A stretch of 64,000 nucleotides of DNA from Streptomyces ficellus (GTDB lineage: Bacteria > Actinomycetota > Actinomycetes > Streptomycetales > Streptomycetaceae). Location of the stretch: positions 48,214 to 112,213 of the forward strand of contig NZ_JAUEPL010000015.1 of the NCBI RefSeq assembly GCF_030406405.1. The letters run 5' to 3'. Below the pieces are notes generated by a model. That model saw nothing but the letters and a program-made list of their open reading frames with translations, searched no databases and was not told the origin of the DNA. The translations under genes were made by a program, and so were the position numbers. This document shows, one piece after another, positions 43,476 to 51,916 of this stretch (the stretch's first letter is position 1; each line of letters starts with the position of its first letter).

Positions 43476-44056
43476 TGATGCTGGTCGCCCGTCCGGGAGG
43501 CGGCCGTGGCACCGCCGACGCCGTGCAGAACGCCTGGGAGCCGCCCGAAGCCGCGTTCAAGCGACAGGTCAGGGCGAGAACGCTGTACCAGCACTCCACC
43601 CGCTTCGACGGACCCACCAGAAAGCGCGTGGAGCGGATCGGCGGCGCCGGCGGAGAGGTCCGCACCCTCGGTGACCCCTTCGAGCAGATGGTCATCTTCG
43701 ACCGGGAGCTGGCGTTCATCCCGGCGGACAGTGACCGTGACGTGGCCGTGGCCATCCGCCAGCCCGGTGTCGTCGACTTCCTGCTGGGAGTCTTCGAGCG
43801 TGCGTGGGTGAACGCCAGGCCGTTCGAGAGCCACAACCGCGTGGCGGACGTCAGCGAGCTGGTCTCCGGCATCCGGATGTCCATCATCCAGCTGCTCGCG
43901 GAGGGCGAGACCGACGAGGCGATCGCCCGCCGCGTCGGACTGAGCGTGCGCACCTGCCGTACCCATGTGGACAAGATCTACCAGGAGTTGGGCGCGCGCA
44001 GCCGCTGCCAGCTGGGTGTCCTCATCGCCCAGTCGGGCCTTCTGGGCCAGGGATGA
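43476..44056 (+). pseudogene. LuxR-type regulator, N-terminally truncated
   Basis: The frame ends with a complete LuxR HTH (LLAEGETDEAIARRVGLSVR, RTHVDKIYQELGARSRCQLG). Before it lies the PLD-like sensor half seen in Streptomyces TrmB/LuxR-type regulators (PGGGRGTADAVQNAWEP, VRARTLYQHSTRFDGPTRKR, DPFEQMVIFDRELAFIP). The usual N-terminal winged-helix domain (about 120 residues) is missing, and the fragment starts at the MFS remnant. A start within 43476-43500 could still give a 190-aa protein. Compare the full-length relative at 49971-50960. Confidence 0.65.
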
Positions 44057-44085
44057 GCGCCCCCCGGCCCCGCCCGAGGGCCCCT

Positions 44086-44098
44086 TAGGATGTGTGCC
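44086..44098 (+). promoter_or_regulatory. Likely -10 box for a leaderless XRE-cupin mRNA
   Basis: TAGGAT (44086-44091) lies seven bases before the ATG at 44099, so transcription would start at or next to the start codon. No separate RBS is present. Confidence 0.5.
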
Positions 44099-44695
44099 AT
44101 GAGAGAGCCGGACCCCTCCACCCCTGTCACCCCCTCACGGGATCCGGAGCTCGGTTTCCCGCCGCCCGGCGAGGTGCTGCACCGGCTGCGCACGCACAAG
44201 GGGATGTCGCTTCGCCAGGTGGCGGCGGAGTGCGGCCTGTCGGTCTCCTTCCTGGCCGCTCTGGAGCGGGGGGAGACCGACATCGCCTTGGAGCGGCTCG
44301 GCCGCCTCGCCAAGGTGTTCGACCACGATGTCGGCTCTTTCCTGGGCTTCTCACGGGGCCGGGCGACGCCCTCGCTCTTCCCGAGGGAGGAGCAGGACGT
44401 GCTGGACCGCGCGCCGGGCGTGGTCTATCGGGTGCTGCGCTCCCCGGAGCTCGGATACCAGGTCGTCACCGGGGACTTCGCGCCGCACAGCGGACTCGCG
44501 GAAGACCTCCAGCACGAGGGCTCCGACCTGATCATGGTGACCCGGGGCACGCTGGTCGCCCGCTACAACGGGGTGGACCACGTGCTGCGCGCCGGGGACT
44601 GTGCCCAGTGGACGGCGGGCCACCCGCACAGCTTCCGCAACGACACCGACGAGCCGGCCCAGTTGGTCGGAGTCCTCTTCTCCAGCCTCTACTGA
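44099..44695 (+). CDS. XRE-family regulator with cupin sensor domain
   Basis: The 198-aa product has an XRE HTH at about residues 28-82 (LRTHKGMSLRQVAAECGLSV, SFLAALERGETDIALERLGR). A cupin_2 domain follows at about 120-190 (HEGSDLIMVTRGTLVARYNG, LRAGDCAQWTAGHPHSF). Such proteins sense a small molecule in the cupin barrel. An EamA transporter gene downstream, after a terminator, is a likely target. Confidence 0.88.
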   Translation: MREPDPSTPVTPSRDPELGFPPPGEVLHRLRTHKGMSLRQVAAECGLSVSFLAALERGETDIALERLGRLAKVFDHDVGSFLGFSRGRATPSLFPREEQDVLDRAPGVVYRVLRSPELGYQVVTGDFAPHSGLAEDLQHEGSDLIMVTRGTLVARYNGVDHVLRAGDCAQWTAGHPHSFRNDTDEPAQLVGVLFSSLY

Positions 44696-44718
44696 CCCGC
44701 CGAATCGCCGGCCCGGAC

Positions 44719-44745
44719 GACCCCATGGACCTGGTCCATGGGGTC
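44719..44745 (+). terminator. Near-perfect palindromic terminator after the XRE-cupin gene
   Basis: GACCCCATGGACC and its complement are separated by a single base and followed by TTTCG, 21 bases after the stop. It separates the regulator from the transporter gene. Confidence 0.8.
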
Positions 44746-44821
44746 TTTCGCTGTGTGGACCCTCGCGTTGAGCAATATTCTGCTCTAGAGTGCTTTTTAT
44801 CGCACAGAGGAGGTGTCAGCG

Positions 44822-45781
44822 GTGACGACCCCGAACCCGCCCGTCGAGAGCCCCGAGCGGTCCCCCGCCCCCAGTGGCGCACATGGCGCAGGACCCGTCG
44901 CGGCCGCACGGCCCACGGCCCGCCTGGCCGACCTGTCCGCCCGTACGGCGCTCGTCGTGGTGTGGGGCTCCGGGTTCATCTCGGGCAAGCTCGGTCTGCG
45001 CCACGCGGCCCCCTACACCTTCGCGGCGTTACGCTTCGCCATCGCCGGCCTGTTACTCCTGGCCGTCGCCGGAATGCGCCGCGAACGCCTGCCCCGGGGG
45101 CGGGAGTTGCTGCACCTGGCCGTCGCGGGCGCCCTCGTGCAAGCGGTCCAGTTCTCCAGCATCTACATGGGGATGGACCTCGGAGTGCCCTCCGGGCTCG
45201 CGGCTCTGATCATCGGGCTCTACCCGCTGACCGCGTCGCTGCTGGCGGTGCCGCTGCTGGGTGAGCGGGTGTCGGCGGGCCAGTACCTGGGCCTGGCGCT
45301 GGGCCTCGGCGGCGTGGCCCTGGCCGTGGCCGACGGGATCCACCTCTCCGGCGGCTACCTGCTCGGCCTGGGCTTCCTCGCGCTGGGGCTGCTGGGCATC
45401 TCCGTCGGCACGGTCTACCAGAAGCGGTTCTGCGGACAGATGGACCCGGTCAGCGGCAACGCCGTGCAGCTGCTGGCCGCCGCGGCCGTGGTGCTCGTAC
45501 CGGCCCTCCTCGTCGAGGGGTGGGACGTGCGGCTCACCGCCGCGTACTGGCCGGTGTTGCTGTGGAGCGCGCTGATCAACTCCATCGTCGGCGTCGGCCT
45601 GCTCTACCACCTGTTGCAGCGTCATGGAACGAGCCAGGTCAGCAGCCTGTTCTATCTGGTCCCGATGAGTACGGCGGGCCTGGGGGCCCTGCTGCTGGGG
45701 CAGCGGATGGGCCCCCTCACCCTCGCGGGACTCGTTCTCGCCACGGCCGGCACTCTCCTCGCCAACCGTGTCCGGCGCTGA
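44822..45781 (+). CDS. EamA/DMT-family transporter
   Basis: The second GTG at 44822, eight bases after GAGGAGG, is preferred over the GTG at 44813 that lies within this RBS. The 319-aa protein has about ten transmembrane helices in two EamA repeats (VWGSGFISGKLGLRHAAPYT, LALGLGGVALAVADG, GVGLLYHLLQRHGTSQVSS). It likely exports an amino acid or small metabolite. An inverted repeat GAGCA-N6-TGCTC at 44770-44785 may be an operator. Confidence 0.9.
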   Translation: MTTPNPPVESPERSPAPSGAHGAGPVAAARPTARLADLSARTALVVVWGSGFISGKLGLRHAAPYTFAALRFAIAGLLLLAVAGMRRERLPRGRELLHLAVAGALVQAVQFSSIYMGMDLGVPSGLAALIIGLYPLTASLLAVPLLGERVSAGQYLGLALGLGGVALAVADGIHLSGGYLLGLGFLALGLLGISVGTVYQKRFCGQMDPVSGNAVQLLAAAAVVLVPALLVEGWDVRLTAAYWPVLLWSALINSIVGVGLLYHLLQRHGTSQVSSLFYLVPMSTAGLGALLLGQRMGPLTLAGLVLATAGTLLANRVRR

Positions 45782-45802
45782 ACTCCGGCCCGGGAGCCGA
45801 GG

Positions 45803-46021
45803 TCAGCGGTGGGTGGTGCGCGCCGCCGACCGCTCCCGGCAGTCGCTCATCAGGTCCTCGATGTCGTGGGCGCAGTCACCGCAGCCGGTGTTCGCCCCGG
45901 TGGCCTCGCGCACGGCCGGCAGGTCGTCCGCGCCGCGCTCCACCGCCTCGACGATCTCACGCTCCGTGACGTGCGCGCACAGGCACAGCAGCGGACTGGG
46001 TTGCCCCAGCGGTTTGTTCAT
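45803..46021 (-). CDS. BFD-like [2Fe-2S] ferredoxin domain protein
   Basis: The 72-aa protein has the bacterioferritin-associated-ferredoxin pattern: CLCAHVTEREIVEAVERGA and a second pair in TGANTGCGDCAHDIEDL, giving four Cys for a [2Fe-2S] cluster. Proteins of this type release iron from ferritin or pass electrons. It is downstream of and overlaps an AMP-ligase remnant. Confidence 0.88.
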   Translation of the reverse strand: MNKPLGQPSPLLCLCAHVTEREIVEAVERGADDLPAVREATGANTGCGDCAHDIEDLMSDCRERSAARTTHR

Positions 46022-46277
46022 CGCGCTCTCCTTCCTCTTCCCAGGCGTGCGGCAGCCGGTGGACCATGCCGGGCGTCTGAGGACGGTCCCGCAGCTCGGC
46101 TCGGCGGATCTTGCCGGAGGGCGTCAGAGGCAGCCGCTCGACGAACTCCAGGACGCGCACCCACTTCTCGCGCGGCAGTTCTTCCACCGCCCGGCGGAAG
46201 ACGGCCTCGGCGCTCGCGGTGCCGCGCTCGTGGCCGGGGGCGAGGACGATGAACGCCTCCGGCTCCCACAGCCCCAC
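46018..46277 (-). pseudogene. Acyl-CoA synthetase/AMP-ligase C-terminal remnant
   Basis: The frame reads LWEPEAFIVLAPGHERG and EELPREKWVRVLEFVERLPL followed by TPSGKIRRAEL, the mobile C-terminal subdomain of AMP-forming ligases with the catalytic Lys (SGKI). All N-terminal motifs are missing. It is head-to-head with an ATP-grasp remnant at about 46280, which marks a deletion or inversion junction. Confidence 0.75.
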
Positions 46278-46284
46278 GGGGTGG

Positions 46285-46540
46285 GGACGGCCCCGTAGTG
46301 GTGCTGGTCGGCGGCTACGTCGACCTGGAGGCGTCCGTACGCCGCCACGGCCTCGTACCGGCGCAGGTCGCCGGCGTCCCGGTGACCGAGATCAGAGGGG
46401 GGCTCGCCACCGTCCACATCGCCGCCGACGAGGACGCGGCGGTGCGCCTCGCCCAGAAGCTCCACGACGACCTCCCCATCCCCGCCACCACCCCCACCGT
46501 TCCACCGACCGTCCGAGATTCAGCAGGAGTACGTTCATGA
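46285..46540 (+). pseudogene. ATP-grasp remnant (ends joined by internal deletion)
   Basis: The frame begins VVLVGGYVDLEASVRRHGLV, like the start of an ATP-grasp ligase. It then jumps to VPVTEIRGGLATVHIAADED AAVRLAQKL, like the end of one; about 300 residues between are absent. Its stop overlaps the ATG of the oxygenase gene (ATGA), so it was once the first gene of that operon. The assignment is by motif memory and moderate. Confidence 0.5.
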
Positions 46541-47556
46541 CCGTCAACGCCTCCGTGGTGACCACGGAACCGACGCTCATCGAGATCGACCTGTCCGACC
46601 GGGTCCGCGACGTCCTCGGCGCCGAACTGGCCGCCACGCCCGACCCGAGCCGGGACATCGACCGGTCCATGGCCCGCTACCACCAGGTGTTCGCCCAGCT
46701 GCCCGTCGAGACGCTCCAGCAGATCCTGGACTTCGGCCGGCACCCCGACACTCCCGGCGTGGGCTACGTCCGCAACCTCCCCGTGGACGAGCGGCTGCCC
46801 GACACCCCGCGGGACGGCGGGCCCAGCCCGGACAAGGACACCTTCGTGGCCGAGGGGGTGCTGCTGGGGCTGAGCGGGCTGATCGGGGAGCCGGTCGGCT
46901 TCATGACGGAGAAGAACGGCCGGCTGGTTCACGATGTGGTCCCCGTCGAGGGCGGGGCCATGACGCAGACGAACCAGGGATCGTCCGTCTTCCTCAACTT
47001 CCACAACGACATCGTCCACGACCCGAGCGGCCGCTACGAGGCCGCCGGCCCGGACTTCCTGGTCCTGAGCTGTCTGCGCGCCGATCACGAGGGGGTGGCG
47101 GGCACGTACTACGCCGACGCCCGCGACATCTGCCGTGCCGTCGACGCGGGGACGCTCGACATCCTGCGCAGCCCGCTGTTCCGGATGAACGCCCCGGGCA
47201 GCTACGTCCGTGACGTCGCGGGCGGGGCCGAGGTGCTGTCCGAGCCGGTCCCCATGATCAGCGGACCGGAGGCGTTCCCGGAGGTGACCGCCGCGGCCAA
47301 TGGCATCCGCCCGGTGGACGACCGCGCGCGGTCCGCCCTCGACCGGCTCCAGGCGGCCTGCCGGGAGGTGGCGCACGAGGTGTTCCTGCGCCCCGGGCAG
47401 GCGCTGCTGATCAACAACCGCAAGGGCCTGCACGCGCGTTCGCGCTTCACCGCCCGCTACGACGGGCGCGACCGCTGGCTCCAGCGGACCTATGTGCGGC
47501 GCAACCAGTGGGACATCCGCTACCGGGCCGCGGTCGGCAGCCGCCGCCTCCACTGA
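46537..47556 (+). CDS. Fe(II)/2-oxoglutarate oxygenase, clavaminate-synthase-like (TauD/AsnO/VioC type)
   Basis: The 339-aa protein follows AGGAG. The iron facial triad is visible as LNFHNDIVHD (HxD) and the distal His of NNRKGLHARSRFTARYDG, whose Arg binds 2-oxoglutarate. The C-terminal RDRWLQRTYVRR resembles amino-acid beta-hydroxylases AsnO and VioC. It likely hydroxylates a free or bound amino acid that the next two ATP-grasp ligases use. Confidence 0.88.
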   Translation: MTVNASVVTTEPTLIEIDLSDRVRDVLGAELAATPDPSRDIDRSMARYHQVFAQLPVETLQQILDFGRHPDTPGVGYVRNLPVDERLPDTPRDGGPSPDKDTFVAEGVLLGLSGLIGEPVGFMTEKNGRLVHDVVPVEGGAMTQTNQGSSVFLNFHNDIVHDPSGRYEAAGPDFLVLSCLRADHEGVAGTYYADARDICRAVDAGTLDILRSPLFRMNAPGSYVRDVAGGAEVLSEPVPMISGPEAFPEVTAAANGIRPVDDRARSALDRLQAACREVAHEVFLRPGQALLINNRKGLHARSRFTARYDGRDRWLQRTYVRRNQWDIRYRAAVGSRRLH

Positions 47557-47599
47557 CCCCATTGACGACGCCCGCCCACGACCACGAGGCCGACGCACC

Positions 47600-48787
47600 A
47601 TGACCAATGTCGCAGTGATCAATTACAGCCCCCACCTGGACTACGCCGCCATGTTCCCGGACATCGCCGGCAGCCTTCAGGTGTTCAGCCACCACGAACT
47701 GAAGAACACCGGGAAACTGGGCCGGTACGAGTACGTCGAGAACTGCGAGTCCGTGCCGTACGTGGAGCTCATGATCCGGCGCCTGGCACGCGAGAAGCCG
47801 TTCACGCACCTCATCACGGACAACGAGTACGACCTCGAACGGGCGGCCCGCATCCGGGAGGACCTCGGAATCCCCGGCCAGTCCTCGGCCAGCGCCCTGT
47901 CGTTCCGCGACAAGGTCGTCATGAAGCAGACCGCGAGCCGTACCGTCCGCACCCCCCGCTTCGCCCGCCTCGGCACGATCGTGGACCTGACCGCTTTCAT
48001 CGCGGAGAACGCCTACCCCGTCGTCGTGAAACCGGTGAAGCAGGGCGGCTCGCGCGACATCGTGGTGCTGCGCGGTGAGGAGGACCTCATCGCGTTCAGC
48101 CGCCGCCCCTGGCGGGAGGACCTCATGGCCGAGGAATTCATCGAGGGCTCGATGTACCACGTCGACGCGGTACTGGCGGACGGCTACCGGTTCGTCGCCT
48201 CCTCCCGCTACCTGCGCAGCTGCCTCGGCGTGTTCTCGGGGCAGAACAACGGTTCCCTGCAACTGCGCCCGGACGACGCATTCGCCGTCAGGCTGGAGGA
48301 GTTCCTCGACCGCGTACTCGGAGCCTTCGACACCCCCGAGACCGGCGCGTACCACCTGGAGGTGTTCCACGCCCCCGGGGACGAGCTGGTGTTCTGCGAG
48401 ATCGCCTCACGGGTCGGCGGCGACCGTATCCCCGCCCTCACCCGGGCCACCTACGGCGTGGACCTGCACACCGCCGTGCTGCGCCAGTCGTGCGGCCTGC
48501 CCGTCGACCCGCCGCCGTCCGGCCCGCCGGCCGAGGTGCACGGCTCGGTCTCCATCCTGCCCCAGGGCATTCCGGTACGGGCGCCGGGCAGGCCGCCGTT
48601 CGACTGGGTGCGGCACTACGAGGTGAACGAGGGGCTCGAACCGGGCGCGGTGACCACCTACAGCGCCTCGTACCTGTGCTTCGTCATCGTGAGCGGCACC
48701 GACACCGCGGAAGTGGAGAAGCGCCTTCTCGAAGCGGAGGCCTGGCTGATGGAGAACCTGGAAGACCTGCCGGAGAAGGTGAGTTGA
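47600..48787 (+). CDS. ATP-grasp amino-acid ligase (395 aa)
   Basis: ATP-grasp motifs are present: AYPVVVKPVKQGGSRDIVVL (nucleotide-binding Lys), EEFIEGSMYHVDAVL, and the Mg-binding end HLEVFHAPGDELVFCEIASR VGGDRIP. This is the architecture of BacD- and carnosine-synthase-type dipeptide ligases. It lies between the oxygenase and a second ATP-grasp gene, so it probably joins amino acids with ATP to form a small peptide. Confidence 0.87.
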   Translation: MTNVAVINYSPHLDYAAMFPDIAGSLQVFSHHELKNTGKLGRYEYVENCESVPYVELMIRRLAREKPFTHLITDNEYDLERAARIREDLGIPGQSSASALSFRDKVVMKQTASRTVRTPRFARLGTIVDLTAFIAENAYPVVVKPVKQGGSRDIVVLRGEEDLIAFSRRPWREDLMAEEFIEGSMYHVDAVLADGYRFVASSRYLRSCLGVFSGQNNGSLQLRPDDAFAVRLEEFLDRVLGAFDTPETGAYHLEVFHAPGDELVFCEIASRVGGDRIPALTRATYGVDLHTAVLRQSCGLPVDPPPSGPPAEVHGSVSILPQGIPVRAPGRPPFDWVRHYEVNEGLEPGAVTTYSASYLCFVIVSGTDTAEVEKRLLEAEAWLMENLEDLPEKVS

Positions 48788-48788
48788 G

Positions 48789-49796
48789 TTGCCGTACAGG
48801 ATTCTGGTCCTGGTGTCGCAGGCGTCCACGTTCAAGCTGGACAACCAGTCGATCATTCCGAGTGCCCTTTACCGCGAAGGCCACGAGGTCCACATCGGGG
48901 ACGTCGACTCGCTGGGTGTGCACGACTCCGTCGTCGTGTGCGACCGGATGAGGCTGTCGGAGGAGTTCATCGCCGGGGGTGCGTTCCCGGAACTGAGCGA
49001 GCCCCATGCCTCGGCGGAGGACTTCGACCTGGTGTGGGTCCTCGCGGGCACCCATCCCGAGGCGGCCACCGACTACTTCCAGCTGCTGTGGCTGCTGAAC
49101 CAGCGGGTGCCGTTCGTCAACGACGCGTCGGCGCTGTTCTACCTCAACACGAAGATCAACCTCGGTGCGGTGGTGCCGCCGGAGCATCTGCCCGTGTCGT
49201 ACGTGTCCAACGACTTCGACTTCCTCAACGGACTGGTCGAGTCCGACGCCGACCGCTCCTGGGTCGTGAAGCCGACCAACGGGGGCTGCGGCGCGGACGT
49301 CTACGTCGTCAACGAAAGAGACCGCAACCGCTCCGCGCTGCTGAGTTCCGCCACCGGTAACGAGACGTCGCGGTACGTCAGTTACGGGCGCGAGATCATC
49401 GGCATGGCCAAGCGCCATGCGGCCGTCCAGGAGTACATCCCGAACGTCCGCACCAACGAGAAGCGGGTGATCCTCGCGGGTGACACCCCGGTGTCCGGCT
49501 TTCTCCGCTTCCCCCGCGAGAACGACAACCGGGCCAACGCGACGGTGGGGGCACGCTACGAAGCGCTGCGACTCACCCCGGACGAGCGCGCGTTCCTGCG
49601 CAGGCTCGGCAAGCGACTGATGGACCACGGCATCTTCTATGTGGGCGTCGATCTGGCCTTCCCCTATGTGATCGAGATCAACATGGAGAACCCGGGCGGA
49701 CTGAACTACCACCGGCGCGTCACGGGCGAGGACCAGTCCTCGGAGGCCGTGAACACGGTACTGGCCGCGCTGCGCACGGCCGGGAAGCTGCCGTAG
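48789..49796 (+). CDS. ATP-grasp ligase, glutathione-synthetase-like (335 aa)
   Basis: The TTG at 48789 lies one base after the preceding stop. Motifs are NDASALFYLNTKINLGAVVP, SWVVKPTNGGCGADVYVVN (ATP-binding Lys and Gly loop), QEYIPNVRTNEKRVILAGD and FPYVIEINMENPGGLN (metal ligands), as in GshB. It probably adds a further residue to the product of the neighbouring ATP-grasp. It is the last gene of the operon, followed by a terminator. Confidence 0.87.
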   Translation: MPYRILVLVSQASTFKLDNQSIIPSALYREGHEVHIGDVDSLGVHDSVVVCDRMRLSEEFIAGGAFPELSEPHASAEDFDLVWVLAGTHPEAATDYFQLLWLLNQRVPFVNDASALFYLNTKINLGAVVPPEHLPVSYVSNDFDFLNGLVESDADRSWVVKPTNGGCGADVYVVNERDRNRSALLSSATGNETSRYVSYGREIIGMAKRHAAVQEYIPNVRTNEKRVILAGDTPVSGFLRFPRENDNRANATVGARYEALRLTPDERAFLRRLGKRLMDHGIFYVGVDLAFPYVIEINMENPGGLNYHRRVTGEDQSSEAVNTVLAALRTAGKLP

Positions 49797-49843
49797 GCGG
49801 GGGCGCCGCCGGGGTGCTGCTCCTGGCGGCCCCGGGATGACCA

Positions 49844-49877
49844 AGGGGCCGTGCCGGATTCCTCTGACACGGCCCCT
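49844..49877 (+). terminator. Hairpin terminator after the ATP-grasp operon
   Basis: A 10-bp stem (AGGGGCCGTG / CACGGCCCCT) with a loop containing GGATTCCTCTGA lies 48 bases after the stop. Its sequence closely resembles the hairpin at 58062. Confidence 0.8.
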
Positions 49878-49970
49878 GGTCACGGCGTGCCACCCGACGC
49901 GGAGTCGTGCACCGGCGAGGACCGGGCAGGTTGAGCGGCCCGTGCTCGCGCCGGCCCGGGGGCCGCATCA

Positions 49971-50960
49971 TCAGCGTGTGGGTGGCAGCCACCCGTCCTG
50001 GACGGCGTGGACCCCGGCCTCGAAACGGCTACGCGCGGCCAGTCGCTCCATCAGCTCGGCGGCGATACGCCGGGCGGTTCTCGGCGAGACTCCGAGTTTC
50101 TTCGCGATGGCCTCGTCCGTCAGGCCCATGGCGAGCAGCCGGAGAACCTCGGCCTCCTGAGGCGGAAGGCCGCGAGGGTCGAGCGCCGGCTTGGTGCCGA
50201 ACGGGGTGGCGGCCGACCACACGGAGTCGAAGAGGGCGCACAGCGCGGCGATGGTTCCCTCACTCCTGACCAGCACCGCTCCATTGCGGGCGTCCACCAG
50301 CTGGGTGGGCAGGAGAGCCTGCTTGCGGTCGACGATGACCAGTCTGGTGGGCAGGCTCGCCGTGGTGCGCACCTCGCCTCCCTTGGAGTGCAGCCAGCTG
50401 ACGTGTTCCACGGTCGGAAGGTCGTTGCGGACGCTGTCGAGGTAGATCGTCCGCATGCGGACGCCTCGGTCGAGCAGCGTCGTATTGGGTCCACGGCTCG
50501 CTGCCAGATCCGCCGGGGCGTGCGCGCCGCCCGGCGCGAACGTCATCACCTCCGACTCGGCCGCGTTTCCGAGCTGTGCCAGGCGCTCACGAATGGCGTC
50601 GACCCCGACCAGTTGGTCGGTCTGCGATCCTGACGGCCGAAGGGCCGAATACTCGGCGATGAGTTGCGCGGCGGCTGCCCGTGAGGCCTCCACTTTCGAC
50701 TGCTCGGCGGCCAGCCGCGCCTGTTGGCGGGCAAGGAGCGACTCCATGGCCAGTTCCGGGGCGATGGGGTGGAAACCGCTGCCGTCGCTCTCCGAGGGGC
50801 GGATGAGGGACAGCTCGCTGAGCTGGCTCAGTGACTGGCGAACCTCTGACTCCGCTATCCCATGACGCAGCGCCAGCCCGCTGACGCTCTCGCCGGGGTA
50901 CGCCAGCATCGATCGGTAGATCCGCTCGGACAACGGACCGACGCCCAGAGTCTCCAGCAT
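49971..50960 (-). CDS. TrmB/LuxR-type transcriptional regulator (329 aa)
   Basis: An N-terminal winged helix (LSERIYRSMLAYPGESVSGL, EVRQSLSQLSELSLIRP) is followed by a coiled-coil-like segment rich in Ala, Gln and Glu at about 75-105. A PLD-like sensor domain comes next (VRMRTIYLDSVRNDLPTVEH, TRLVIVDRKQALLPTQL). The C-terminal LuxR HTH is LLAMGLTDEAIAKKLGVSPR, TARRIAAEL. It is divergent from the cluster at 51.2-54.5 kb and probably controls it. A perfect inverted repeat lies in between. Confidence 0.85.
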   Translation of the reverse strand: MLETLGVGPLSERIYRSMLAYPGESVSGLALRHGIAESEVRQSLSQLSELSLIRPSESDGSGFHPIAPELAMESLLARQQARLAAEQSKVEASRAAAAQLIAEYSALRPSGSQTDQLVGVDAIRERLAQLGNAAESEVMTFAPGGAHAPADLAASRGPNTTLLDRGVRMRTIYLDSVRNDLPTVEHVSWLHSKGGEVRTTASLPTRLVIVDRKQALLPTQLVDARNGAVLVRSEGTIAALCALFDSVWSAATPFGTKPALDPRGLPPQEAEVLRLLAMGLTDEAIAKKLGVSPRTARRIAAELMERLAARSRFEAGVHAVQDGWLPPTR

Positions 50961-51183
50961 ATGTGGCCCCCCGCCAGCCCAGTTCACATAAGACGAGGGG
51001 AGCTTAGGCGAGTGTGACCCGTCGGTCTACGGTGAAAAAACGCTCACCGTGCGGAATCGCCGTTATGGCCTGATCCGTTCACCTTCCGGTCCCACCCGCT
51101 CCACCGTGTACCGAGAGCAACGCGACCGCACGCGCCGATGTGCGCCTCTCGGGTGCGCGAGCGGCGGTGGCGGGTGCCGCGGA

Positions 51184-51213
51184 GGACACTTTCTGCAGCG
51201 GCATAAAGTGTCC
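51184..51213. promoter_or_regulatory. Perfect inverted repeat, likely operator
   Basis: GGACACTTT and AAAGTGTCC are separated by 12 bases between the divergent regulator and the 107-aa gene. Its two half sites are about two helical turns apart, which suits a dimeric regulator. Confidence 0.6.
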
Positions 51214-51259
51214 ACACCCGTCACCTTACCGCTGGTTAAAATGTGGTGAGTATTGATGG

Positions 51260-51583
51260 GTGTATCTCATTCATGCCCAACTCGCAGCGGTAAGCAGCGA
51301 AACGCTGCCGGAGAACGCCGCGGACGCCGTGATGCAGTGCGCTCTCCCCGAGGAGAGCGTGGAGCACGTCGCAGCGCATCCATGGGCGGCTTCGGGTCCC
51401 GTCCTCGGACTGTTCCTGCTGAGCGCTTCCCTGGCGGAGGCGGAGCGTTCCGCGCATGCGGTCTGTACACGCGCCCTGAAGACGGCCGGGGAATTCCAGG
51501 GCTTTCGGCTCATCACCTGCCAGGCCGCCCTGCCTCCCCTCCCGTACGAATTGCTGCTCGGCGACGGCCGGGGAACGGAATGA
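51260..51583 (+). CDS. Hypothetical protein (107 aa)
   Basis: A GTG at 51260 starts a small soluble protein (VYLIHAQLAAVSSETLPENA, AASGPVLGLFLLSASLAEAE, GEFQGFRLITCQAALPPLPY). The alternation of strands and a helix looks like a compact alpha/beta domain. I have the impression of similar uncharacterised Streptomyces proteins but cannot name a family. It lies downstream of the inverted repeat and may be under control of the divergent regulator. Confidence 0.6.
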   Translation: MYLIHAQLAAVSSETLPENAADAVMQCALPEESVEHVAAHPWAASGPVLGLFLLSASLAEAERSAHAVCTRALKTAGEFQGFRLITCQAALPPLPYELLLGDGRGTE

Positions 51584-51916
51584 GGCAATCCGTAACCGCG
51601 CCCCGGAGACCGCTTCGCCGGTTCCCGCCGGGTGAGCCGGCCACTGCTGGGGCGCCGGACCGTGCCCCTGACCAGCCGCGCCGCCGCGCGGGCCGGCCGG
51701 CCCGGCCGTCGTACCGACCCCGTTCCACGAGCAGCCGAGCACCTGGACGCAATATGCCACTGCATGATCTGTCCATAGCGGAGCTCTTCCTTCCGCAACG
51801 CCCGGTCGGCAGGGTTTAGCACGTCGGAACGGAAAACCAGTCGGGCGCCGGCCGTAAGTCGAAATCTTAAAGGCGTATCCGGCATTCCCCGGTCAATTTT
51901 CAGAAGGATGGTTCTT
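51584..51916. other. Intergenic region before the small secreted peptide
   Basis: No gene is seen in 333 bases. The last 90 bases are AT-richer than the surroundings and probably hold the promoter of the following operon; I could not fix -10 and -35 boxes with confidence. Confidence 0.35.
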
